NCBI RefSeq assembly: GCF_040273735.1
Contig: NZ_JBELZM010000007.1
Span: 105,800 to 169,799, forward strand
DNA: 64,000 nucleotides
Direction of reading: 5' to 3'
Source of the DNA: Solibacillus sp040273735
Lineage (GTDB): Bacteria > Bacillota > Bacilli > Bacillales_A > Planococcaceae
Shown here: piece by piece, positions 13,796-21,193 of the stretch
How positions within the stretch are numbered: position 1 is the stretch's first letter
Layout: each line of letters opens with the position of its first letter
Notes under the pieces: model-generated
The model's input: only the letters and a program-made list of their open reading frames with translations
Told to the model about the DNA's origin: nothing
Databases searched by the model: none
Translations under genes and position numbers: made by a program

Positions 13796-14905
13796 TTAAG
13801 CCTTATACGCCTTGTCTAAAACTAATATAGGTTTAATAGTTGAACCGTTTTTAGAATCAGCAAATGCTTGTTCAATTTGATTAAAATCATAAAACTTCAC
13901 TAATTTATCTACCGGGAATTGGCCATTTTTAAAGAATTGAACTAATTTTGGGATAATTAATTGTGGTACTGCGTCACCTTCAATAACCCCTTTTAAAGTT
14001 TTTGCAGGACCAACAATCTCAGTAAACACGTTTAAAGTTAAGTCACGTTTTCCAACAGCTACAGAAGCGATTTCACCTTTTACGCGTAATGAGCGAATGC
14101 CCGTTAATGTTACTTCTGGAACACCAGTAGTTTCTAATGCATAATGAGCACCTTTACCAGTGATTTCAATAATGCGTGCTGTTACATCTTCTTGCTTACT
14201 ATTAATTGTGTGTGTTGCACCTAGCTCTTTTGCTAATTCAAGTCGACTATCATGAATGTCTACAGCAATGATTGGGTAGCATCCCGCAATTTTTGATGCC
14301 ATCATACCTGCTAATCCTACAGCACCAGTACCGAAAACGACAAAGCTTGAACCTGGTTCTGGTGCAAGTGAATTTAATACAGTACCACTACCAGTCATAA
14401 TACCGCAACCTAATGGTCCAAGAAAGCGTAGGTCAATATCTTTATCTACTTTAATTGCATTACCTTCAGCAACTGTGGCGTAAGTGGCGAATGAAGATTG
14501 TCCAAAGAATTGAGATACATCTTGATTGTTTTCTGTGTGAAGTGGCGTCTCACCGTGTTTATTTTTACCCCCGAAGTTTAGAGGAAGCATATTTTCACAG
14601 CCACCAGCGTTACCTTCTAAGCAGTTATCACAGTGACCGCAGTAAGTGAAACCAAGTACCACATGGTCTCCTGGTTGAACTGTCGTTACGTTTGCCCCAA
14701 CTTTTTCTACAATTCCAGCACCCTCGTGGCCAAGTACCGCTGGGTAAGGAACAGGTGTAGATTTATCTAAAACAGTTGCATCCGTATGGCAAACACCCGT
14801 TGCAACGATTTTCACAAGTACTTCATCAGCTTTAGGCTCGTCTAAAATCAAAGTTTGTTGTTCGAAACTAGTAACATCCGTTGTTACCATTGCTTGAATT
14901 TTCAT
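13796..14905 (-). CDS. Zinc-dependent NAD(P)-alcohol dehydrogenase
   Basis: This 369-residue class III-like medium-chain dehydrogenase most resembles aryl/benzyl-alcohol dehydrogenases. The catalytic zinc ligands are in GVCHTD (Cys) and LGHEGAGIVE (His, Glu). The structural zinc lobe has CGHCDNCLEGNAGGCENM, and the Rossmann motif FGTGAVGLAG is near residue 200. The start ATG at 14905 follows AGGAGG at seven bases; the frame to 14965 is a longer, unsupported reading. A TetR gene lies divergently 200 bases away and probably controls it. The physiological alcohol is unknown. It forms the main cargo of the block between repeats 2 and 1. Confidence 0.9.
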   Translation of the reverse strand: MKIQAMVTTDVTSFEQQTLILDEPKADEVLVKIVATGVCHTDATVLDKSTPVPYPAVLGHEGAGIVEKVGANVTTVQPGDHVVLGFTYCGHCDNCLEGNAGGCENMLPLNFGGKNKHGETPLHTENNQDVSQFFGQSSFATYATVAEGNAIKVDKDIDLRFLGPLGCGIMTGSGTVLNSLAPEPGSSFVVFGTGAVGLAGMMASKIAGCYPIIAVDIHDSRLELAKELGATHTINSKQEDVTARIIEITGKGAHYALETTGVPEVTLTGIRSLRVKGEIASVAVGKRDLTLNVFTEIVGPAKTLKGVIEGDAVPQLIIPKLVQFFKNGQFPVDKLVKFYDFNQIEQAFADSKNGSTIKPILVLDKAYKA

Positions 14906-15103
14906 GTTAATACCTCCTAAAAGTTGAAATGAATAAGATTCTATCGGTATGATAGTATTACTCATTTAGAACTAATTATAGTTAGCGGAAAATTTGTATT
15001 CAATCATTATAAAAGTATTTTTGTATAGGTTTTCATCACCTAATCATAAGATGTATTGGTATTCAACATTATTATAAAAATGTCGATTTTGGAGGGTTGG
15101 TTG

Positions 15104-15700
15104 GTGGAAAAAAAAGAAGATCGTCGCATTGAAAGGACTAAGAATCAACTTAGGCAAACATTGAAAACACTTGTGGTAAAGAACGGTTATTCGAATGTAC
15201 GTGTAAAGGATATTGTAGAAAATGCTAACTATAACCGAACAACCTTTTATGTGCATTACGATAGCAAGGATGAGCTTGCTGCAGAAATTATTGCGCTCGA
15301 AATGGAAAATTTCTTGTATGAATTTTGTAAGCCAGTTCGAGATAATCCATTATTAGATTTACGTAAAATGGATGCTTCAGGTACGGACGTATTTCATTAT
15401 ATCAAAGAGAATCGAAGCTTTTATGATTTACTTGTGCTTGAAAATACAATTCCAAATATTAATCAAACCTTATTAGCAGTATTACAAGATATATTCCAAA
15501 ATCGGATGTATTTTTTAGGAGATCAAGCTTCTGAAATTAACGCACCTTACTTTATTAATTATCGCTCCTACGGTATATATGGATTTATTTTAGAATGGAT
15601 TCGAAGTAGCTACGATGCAAAACCAGCCGAAATGGCAAGACGGATTATTAATCTATTACATTATCATTCCTCACTTATGACTCAACTAAGTGAGGAATGA
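15104..15700 (+). CDS. TetR-family regulator, divergent to the alcohol dehydrogenase
   Basis: This protein of about 198 residues has a TetR helix-turn-helix at 28-50 (VKDIVENANYNRTTFYVHYD) and a YfiR/TetR_C-type helical C-terminal domain. I use the GTG at 15104, seven bases behind GGAGGG; a frame back to 15056 lacks a site. It shares a 200-bp intergenic region with adh, so it is probably the local repressor responding to an aldehyde, alcohol or aromatic compound (inference). It ends at the bidirectional hairpin beside rlmH. Confidence 0.85.
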   Translation: MEKKEDRRIERTKNQLRQTLKTLVVKNGYSNVRVKDIVENANYNRTTFYVHYDSKDELAAEIIALEMENFLYEFCKPVRDNPLLDLRKMDASGTDVFHYIKENRSFYDLLVLENTIPNINQTLLAVLQDIFQNRMYFLGDQASEINAPYFINYRSYGIYGFILEWIRSSYDAKPAEMARRIINLLHYHSSLMTQLSEE

Positions 15701-15809
15701 GGTAATGGCGAATTGCTCATACAAGCCGTCGAGTGAAAAGCCAGTCGAAATAATTATGATAAACGCAAAAAGTGACCTCTTTGATCGTAAAAAAATATAT
15801 AAATAACAA

Positions 15810-15848
15810 AGCACCTAGAACACTTGATTAGGAAGCGTCCTAGGTGCT
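15810..15848. terminator. Bidirectional terminator between TetR gene and rlmH
   Basis: AGCACCTAG/CTAGGTGCT stem, with T runs on both sides (ATTTTTAAA on plus, TTTGTTATTT on minus). It is the near copy of the hairpin at 6948-6985. Confidence 0.75.
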
Positions 15849-15861
15849 ATTTTTAAAAACC

Positions 15862-15877
15862 GCACTTACTTATGATA
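15862..15877 (-). repeat. att-like direct repeat 1 in the 3' end of rlmH
   Basis: TATCATAAGTAAGTGC overlaps the last codons (Tyr-His-Lys-stop) of rlmH. In staphylococci the equivalent bases, with core TATCATAA, are the attB site cut by Ccr serine recombinases of SCC elements (established knowledge). Three further copies lie at 13532, 9948 and 7005, all in the same orientation. Confidence 0.7.
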
Positions 15878-16345
15878 AGGTTCACCCTTAATAATTCTAA
15901 AACTGCGGTAAATTTGTTCTACTAGCACGAGTTTCATCAACTGGTGGGGTAGTGTCATTTTTCCGAAGCACAATTTTTCATCCGCGCGCTTAAGTACATC
16001 CGTATGCAATCCCAATGATCCGCCTATAACAAACGCCACTTTGCTTTTCCCGTAAGTCATTAGCGCCTCTAGGTCTGCGGCCATTTCTTCACTTGTTTTC
16101 ATTTTACCGTCAAGAGCTAACGCGATGACATATGTACCGTCATTAATTTTAGCAAGGATACGGTCCCCTTCCTTACGTTTGACGATTTCCATATCAGCTT
16201 CACTTAACTGCTCAGGTGCTTTCTCATCCGGTACTTCTACTAAATCGATTTTTGCATAGCCGCCTAATCGCTTCACATATTCCTCAATGCCCATTTTTAA
16301 ATATTTTTCTTTCAACTTACCAACCGAGATGATAGTAATATTCAC
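15866..16345 (-). CDS. rlmH: 23S rRNA (pseudouridine1915-N3)-methyltransferase RlmH
   Basis: RlmH methylates pseudouridine 1915 in helix 69 of 23S rRNA. The 159-residue SPOUT-fold protein has SAM-binding glycines in VIGGSLGLH, the SHQLMKLVLVEQIYRS-like C-terminal knot (here LPHQLMKLVLVEQIYRS) and the invariant end KGEPYHK. The start ATG is at 16345. The end of the gene is the boundary of the accessory region, and its last 12 codons remain intact, as expected if insertions at this site restore the coding end. Confidence 0.97.
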   Translation of the reverse strand: MNITIISVGKLKEKYLKMGIEEYVKRLGGYAKIDLVEVPDEKAPEQLSEADMEIVKRKEGDRILAKINDGTYVIALALDGKMKTSEEMAADLEALMTYGKSKVAFVIGGSLGLHTDVLKRADEKLCFGKMTLPHQLMKLVLVEQIYRSFRIIKGEPYHK

Positions 16346-16435
16346 AACTTATCCACCTTTACGTTCCATTTACAAACAAGTTATCCACAAAAGTTATGCA
16401 CATATCCACAAATATAAACTATATATTGTGTAAAG

Positions 16436-16600
16436 TTATTTACTTGATACAACATATGTTGCTGGCTGTTCACAGTAGGAACAAGTTGTTGATAACTTTT
16501 CCCCTTCTGATAACAAATCCATCATCGGGAAATTTTCCGTTTCTGCCACGTGCATATCTAACGCATGATCTATATGGGTTTCACAGCTGTATGTCTCCAT
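16436..16600 (-). CDS. CxxH/CxxC small zinc-ribbon-like protein
   Basis: This 54-residue protein has the two pairs that define the family, C-E-T-H near residue 6 and C-S-Y-C near residue 41, spaced to bind one zinc ion. It starts METYSCETHIDHALDM and ends EQPATYVVSSK. The ATG at 16600 follows AAGAAGG at seven bases. Members are often encoded between htrA and rlmH in Bacillales, as here; function is unknown. An antisense open frame of 118 codons over it (16396-16752) is a shadow. DnaA boxes flank and overlap it. Confidence 0.85.
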   Translation of the reverse strand: METYSCETHIDHALDMHVAETENFPMMDLLSEGEKLSTTCSYCEQPATYVVSSK

Positions 16601-16683
16601 TTTTAAACCTTCTTTCTATTCTGAAATTTCCACAAACTTATTCACAATTTTTAAAATGTTATCCACAACCCATTGTAACAGAC

Positions 16684-16727
16684 AAAAAACGAGTAGAAAA
16701 GACAAGCCTTTTTCTTCTCTACCCGTT
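16684..16727 (-). terminator. Terminator of the htrA-like gene
   Basis: The minus-strand stem AACGGGTAGAGAAG pairs with CTTTTCTACTCGTT (G-U pairs allowed), followed by TTTTT. It lies 36 bases after the htrA stop, so the CxxH/CxxC gene needs its own promoter. Confidence 0.7.
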
Positions 16728-16763
16728 GTGTACAATTTCATTCTTTAATTAAGTTATCCACAT

Positions 16764-18056
16764 TTACAATTGTGCATTTTCTACTAACTCTAAATTAGCT
16801 TCTACTATTTTACCGTTGCGATATACTTTAATTTTCAACGTATCGCCTATAGATTTTTCATTATATAAATGTTTGCGAAGTTCAATTGCATTTTCAATTT
16901 TTTCTCCATCCATTTCTACAATGACATCATACTGCTGTAATCCTGCCTTATCCGCAGCTGAACCTCTTACAACTTGGGAAATGACAACACCATTCGTTAC
17001 TTCTTCAGGTAATTTTAACGTTTGCTGTTGATAATAAGCCGGTACTTCCGCTAAATCAACTAAGGAAATTCCCATCGTTGGGCGTTGTACTTCTCCGTGC
17101 TTTTCAAGTTGTTCAATAATCGGAATTGCTGAATTGATTGGAATTGCAAATCCTAAGCCCTCAACTGAAGACTGGGCAATTTTCATAGAATTTATACCGA
17201 TTAATTCACCTGCAATATTCACTAATGCGCCACCTGAGTTTCCTGAGTTGATTGCTGCATCAGTCTGTAATACTTCTGTAGACCAGTCTTCTGCACCATC
17301 CTCATTTAAGTCGACTGGCACCGAGCGGTCTTTCCCCGAAATTACACCTGTTGTTACAGAACCATAAAAATCTAAGCCCAATGGATTTCCGATCGCGATT
17401 ACCGTTTCACCTTGTTTTAATACATCCGAATCTCCGAAGTTAGCTACTGTATCAATTCCTTCACTTGGTATTGAAAGTATTGCTAAGTCTGTCCAAATAT
17501 CAGAACCGATAAGCTCTGCTTTTACTTTTTCGCCATCATCTAAAGTTACTTCAATTTGTTCTGCCCCATCTACAACATGGTGGTTCGTTACGATAAAGGC
17601 AAAGTTCCCTTCTTTTTTATAAACAACCCCTGAACCGCTACCTACCGCTTGAGCTTCTCCAGTACTTTGATTCCAGAAGTTTGGTGCTACATTTTGAATA
17701 TTTGTAATCCCAACAACGGCACTCGATACTTTTTCAACCGCATTTGTTACATCTGTTGTCACCTCTGTTGCAGTTTGACTGATCGTTGAGTTTGGGGAAT
17801 CATTTGTAACCGAGTTTACATCATTACCACCTGGTAGCTGATTTGCCAACGAGGGAAGCAGGAGCCATAATAATAAAGCACCAACGACAACACCGCTTAA
17901 GCCAGATAAAAAGTATCCGCCTTTATTGCCTCCTTTTTTTTCTTTTCTATTTTGCCGCTGTTTTTTTTCTTCTTCTTCTCTTTTTAAACGAGCCTCAAGC
18001 TCTGCAATACGATCATTTTGGGTTTCTTTCTTATCGTCTTCAGGATAGTATCCCAT
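16764..18056 (-). CDS. HtrA-type membrane serine protease with PDZ domain
   Basis: This 430-residue protein has a charged cytoplasmic coiled-coil stretch (about 15-50), one membrane helix (about 50-75, GLSGVVVGALLLWLLLP), a threonine/serine linker, a trypsin-like domain with catalytic His (TNHHVVDG), Asp (WTDLAIL) and Ser (NSGNSGGALV), then a PDZ domain (GSAADKAGLQQYDVI). It would degrade or refold misfolded proteins outside the membrane. I start at MGYYPEDD, nine bases behind AAAGGAAGG; upstream Met codons overlap that site. It corresponds to yyxA/htrC, the usual neighbour of the wal operon. Confidence 0.92.
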   Translation of the reverse strand: MGYYPEDDKKETQNDRIAELEARLKREEEEKKQRQNRKEKKGGNKGGYFLSGLSGVVVGALLLWLLLPSLANQLPGGNDVNSVTNDSPNSTISQTATEVTTDVTNAVEKVSSAVVGITNIQNVAPNFWNQSTGEAQAVGSGSGVVYKKEGNFAFIVTNHHVVDGAEQIEVTLDDGEKVKAELIGSDIWTDLAILSIPSEGIDTVANFGDSDVLKQGETVIAIGNPLGLDFYGSVTTGVISGKDRSVPVDLNEDGAEDWSTEVLQTDAAINSGNSGGALVNIAGELIGINSMKIAQSSVEGLGFAIPINSAIPIIEQLEKHGEVQRPTMGISLVDLAEVPAYYQQQTLKLPEEVTNGVVISQVVRGSAADKAGLQQYDVIVEMDGEKIENAIELRKHLYNEKSIGDTLKIKVYRNGKIVEANLELVENAQL

Positions 18057-18164
18057 ATCGCTCATCCTTCCTTTATTCTTCTTACTGATAGCATACACAC
18101 TTAACATTAAAATTAGATGAAAATCACATAAAACCTAATTAAAAATTGTCACAAAAATAAAAAA

Positions 18165-18196
18165 GGTATGCTAAAAGTAGAAACTTTTAACACACC
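18165..18196 (-). terminator. Terminator of the wal operon
   Basis: An imperfect 14-bp stem (TAAAAGT/ACTTTTA core, TTCT loop) is followed by TTTTTTATTTTT on the minus strand, 40 bases after walJ. Confidence 0.75.
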
Positions 18197-18237
18197 TATC
18201 TTTTACCCATATTTACTTCAATTATGCCTTGCTGCAA

Positions 18238-19026
18238 TTAAACTGTCACAAGCTTTGTCGGCTCATTTGCATCGGTATCATGCAGATGCAGATATTCCCC
18301 TGCCATAATGCCGCAAGACTCCAATGTCTGTTCTACGCTCATCCGCGCCAAATCTTTCATATTGTTGTCTTTACTTAAATGCGCCAAATAAATTTGCGTC
18401 GGTTTTTCTGCAACAACATCAGCCATTGCCACTGCAGCATCCTCATTCGATACATGTCCTACATCGGATAATATACGGCGTTTAATACTCCAAGGGTATT
18501 TGCCCATTTGAAGCATACTCACATCGTGATTACTTTCAAATACGTAGGCATCTGCTGCTGAAATATATCCTTTCATCCGGTCGCTGACATAGCCTGTATC
18601 TGTAATGACCACAAGCTTCCGTCCGTTTTCATAGAATGTATAGAACATTGGTTCAGCAGCATCGTGAGACACGGCAAACGATTGAATATCCAGCCCTCCA
18701 AACGTTTTTACTGTTTCCATATCAAAGTCGAAACATAAATCTGTTGGAATTGTTCCTATGAGCCCGTCCATTGCTGTCCATGTTTTTGCATTTGCAAAGA
18801 CCGGAATATTATATTTACGTGCAATGACACCAAGCCCTTTAATATGGTCACTATGCTCATGTGTTACTAAAATACCTGATAAATTTTTCATATCACGATC
18901 TATATTAGCAAACAGTTGCTCCATTTTCTTTCCGCTTAAGCCTGCATCAATCAAAAATGAATGTTCATCATTTTCTACGTAGACTGCGTTTCCTGTACTG
19001 CCACTTGCTAAAACGCTAAATCGCAT
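18238..19026 (-). CDS. walJ: MBL-fold exonuclease-like protein WalJ (YycJ)
   Basis: This 262-residue metallo-beta-lactamase-fold protein has the metal motif THEHSDH near residue 56, a histidine in AVSHDAAEP, Asp in ITDTGY and the later AHLSKDN. The family shows 5'-3' DNA exonuclease activity and has been linked to coordinating replication or repair with cell division. It is the last gene of walRKHIJ, 12 bases after walI. Confidence 0.92.
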   Translation of the reverse strand: MRFSVLASGSTGNAVYVENDEHSFLIDAGLSGKKMEQLFANIDRDMKNLSGILVTHEHSDHIKGLGVIARKYNIPVFANAKTWTAMDGLIGTIPTDLCFDFDMETVKTFGGLDIQSFAVSHDAAEPMFYTFYENGRKLVVITDTGYVSDRMKGYISAADAYVFESNHDVSMLQMGKYPWSIKRRILSDVGHVSNEDAAVAMADVVAEKPTQIYLAHLSKDNNMKDLARMSVEQTLESCGIMAGEYLHLHDTDANEPTKLVTV

Positions 19027-19038
19027 TGTTAAAACTCC

Positions 19039-19872
19039 CTACTCTTCCAAATCCTCTGTCTGCTCGACAATTTCGGATAAGTCATTTTGGATCTCCACAA
19101 TTCGTCCCTGTACCGCATTCACAAAATGTATTTCTTCTGTGTCATCAGCCAGCTTTACCCGTACTTCCCATGTCGGTGCAAATACTTGTGTTTGCGTTAA
19201 TTGAACAATTGTAGAGTAGCCTAGATTCATTTCCGTAATCTGAGAATCCGGTTTTAATAAATTCTTTCCATATAAAATCTGCAATACTTGTCTTGCAGTT
19301 AATAGATTTTGCTGTTTATCTAACTTTTCATGCTTTTCCAGCATTGTTTGCTCATAAGAAACAATATGGTTTTCATCATCCCAGTAAAGTTTTACATAAC
19401 CACGCACATTATAATACAGTGTTACGTCATTCACCTTCTGGAAAAATGTCGCTTCTTTTTTCTCTTTATCGATATCCCAAAGCACATAGGAATCACCTTC
19501 ATATACATTGTTGTGGACAAAATCAGTATAGGAATCTCGGGTATCGCTTTTCTGAAGCTTTACAGGCTTGTCCATTGTCACAATCAGCTTATTGTTATTT
19601 TCTATCTTTGCGCTTTGATTCTTAAAATATGGCACCTCAGATGGAGAGAAATTTTTAATTTGTCCGGAATAATATGCTGCACTTTCCTTATTGTTCGGAA
19701 GGGCAATATACGTTATATTATCTTCCTTCAAACGTGCTTCAATTTCCATCGTTTCCCCTAAAACTTCTATTTTCTCTCCTTCTTTATAGCTTTCTAAATA
19801 CTGCGTATATAAAAAGAGATTCAATACTAGAAAAACCCATATAAAAATAGTTTTCGTTCTACTCCAATCCAA
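19039..19872 (-). CDS. walI: WalK accessory protein WalI (YycI)
   Basis: A single-pass membrane protein of 277 residues: helix at 7-26 (TIFIWVFLVLNLFLYTQYL), then an extracytoplasmic YycI domain. With WalH it binds the WalK membrane helices and damps kinase activity. The start is a TTG giving MDWSRTKTIF, which matches the family N-terminus. GGGGG lies eight bases upstream, and two earlier in-frame codons sit on top of the ribosome site. It overlaps the end of walH by 14 bases. Confidence 0.9.
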   Translation of the reverse strand: MDWSRTKTIFIWVFLVLNLFLYTQYLESYKEGEKIEVLGETMEIEARLKEDNITYIALPNNKESAAYYSGQIKNFSPSEVPYFKNQSAKIENNNKLIVTMDKPVKLQKSDTRDSYTDFVHNNVYEGDSYVLWDIDKEKKEATFFQKVNDVTLYYNVRGYVKLYWDDENHIVSYEQTMLEKHEKLDKQQNLLTARQVLQILYGKNLLKPDSQITEMNLGYSTIVQLTQTQVFAPTWEVRVKLADDTEEIHFVNAVQGRIVEIQNDLSEIVEQTEDLEE

Positions 19873-21193
19873 CTTCATCACCCCCTATTTCCTCGGGTGA
19901 AAGGCGTGTCCATACATTGTTTGTAACGGCAAACCATCTTGGCTCCAATACGAGGACCAAATCCGTATCCTGCTCTGATTCTTCAAGCGTTAATTCGTAC
20001 CCAACAACGATTTCCTCTGTTTCATTAAATAATTTATTATCTTTTGTACGAAGCAACTCAACTATTTGTTCCCCTGATTCCAGATCCCTCTGTACCCTTT
20101 CAATATTAGTACCCATTGAATAATAAGGGCGGCGGTAACGGAAAATACGGTTTTCACCCCAAGTAGTTACGAGACGCGTTGTCGTAACTTTACTGTATAC
20201 AGGAAGACCCTGTAAAAATAGCTGATATTCTGCAATATGCCTATCAATGTCCATAGAAGACAGGCGGTAATCCATTGTAAATCCACCATGATCATTTATA
20301 AAATTATAACTGTCAAACAATAATCTTGAGGAAGGAATCGATGCATTACTTTCTGCAGTCGGGTATACATAATTTATACTCCGGTTTTGGCTATCAACTG
20401 TCATTAACGATGTCCCATCAGTAAACCTTTCAGATTGGGAACTTTCAATATTCCGTTGTACGATTTTTAAATCGGTGAACAGAATTTTTTTAAATAGATC
20501 AGGTTTAATATCTACAGCTAAATATCTGTTCCTTGCTGACTGTATAGGATCTTTGGCCACATATAAAGAGCGTAAAGCATCCCGTTCAACTTCAACATAT
20601 TGGCTATAATCATTTGCCGGTTCAATTACCTTCTCCATGAAATAATCCTTATCCGGTACGCTCGCATACGCTCTATATAACGATCGCTCTTCTGTGTTTA
20701 GGAAAAGCAACTGTAGCTGATCACTATTCTCTACATTTGACCAGTCTATAATAAGACGTGTAAAGCTTACATCTGGTATTTCATTATCACTAAATGACAA
20801 GAGATTAGAAAAAACGCGCAAAGGAATTTCTTCATTAAAAAACATTGTTATACGATTATTCGCCCGCAGCATTTCGTTCATTTTACTGTCTGAAAGATCA
20901 CTGTTAATTAAATCCATCTCGTAAACTTGCCATGAACGTAAGTGGCTGTACAATCCTTTCAAAGGTGTTGAAGAGACTGTTCCGTAAAATTGCTCGTTTT
21001 GGCGATACAACAATCTGTATGGTTTTATTACTTCCTGTAAGTCCTTCGGTTTGCCGACAAGTACTTCCTCAATCTGGGTCTCCTTTACCGTTTCATATTC
21101 CGGTTTGTAATTCCAAATAAGAAGTGTGAACACAATGCTAAGTAAAACGAGGAATGCTAATAAAAGAGATTTTATTTGTTCAACATATTTCAT
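19859..21193 (-). CDS. walH: WalK accessory protein WalH (YycH)
   Basis: This 444-residue membrane-anchored protein has one helix at 10-30 (LLLAFLVLLSIVFTLLIWN), then a large extracytoplasmic YycH domain. It works with WalI in a ternary complex that restrains WalK. The ATG at 21193 overlaps the walK stop codon (ATGA), and GGGGG lies seven bases upstream, so it is translationally coupled to walK. Confidence 0.92.
   Translation of the reverse strand: MKYVEQIKSLLLAFLVLLSIVFTLLIWNYKPEYETVKETQIEEVLVGKPKDLQEVIKPYRLLYRQNEQFYGTVSSTPLKGLYSHLRSWQVYEMDLINSDLSDSKMNEMLRANNRITMFFNEEIPLRVFSNLLSFSDNEIPDVSFTRLIIDWSNVENSDQLQLLFLNTEERSLYRAYASVPDKDYFMEKVIEPANDYSQYVEVERDALRSLYVAKDPIQSARNRYLAVDIKPDLFKKILFTDLKIVQRNIESSQSERFTDGTSLMTVDSQNRSINYVYPTAESNASIPSSRLLFDSYNFINDHGGFTMDYRLSSMDIDRHIAEYQLFLQGLPVYSKVTTTRLVTTWGENRIFRYRRPYYSMGTNIERVQRDLESGEQIVELLRTKDNKLFNETEEIVVGYELTLEESEQDTDLVLVLEPRWFAVTNNVWTRLSPEEIGGDEVGLE

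Larger units (their letters stand above)
16349..16763. promoter_or_regulatory. DnaA-box cluster around the CxxH/CxxC gene
   Basis: Perfect TTATCCACA boxes lie at 16381, 16659 and 16755, with near matches at 16349 (TTATCCACC), 16402 (ATATCCACA) and 16638 (TTATTCACA), all in one orientation. Bacillus subtilis has an origin-proximal DnaA-box cluster at the same gene (yydA, its rlmH), which titrates DnaA and tempers initiation. Conservation of position is seen here; function is inferred. Confidence 0.7.

Noticed and set aside
15043..15050. ATCATAAG on the plus strand near the TetR gene, a possible fifth att copy
   Set aside because: It is in the opposite orientation, one base short of the core, and has none of the flanking similarity shared by the four listed repeats.
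16436..16600. Suspected frameshift in the CxxH/CxxC gene
   Set aside because: A careful codon-by-codon reading of the minus strand shows an uninterrupted 54-residue frame; the shift was a reading error on my first pass.
16396..16752. 118-codon plus-strand open frame between rlmH and htrA
   Set aside because: It lies antisense to the intact CxxH/CxxC gene, has no ribosome site and no family resemblance.
19330..19761. 143-codon plus-strand open frame over walI
   Set aside because: Shadow of walI on the other strand, with no start signal and unnatural composition.
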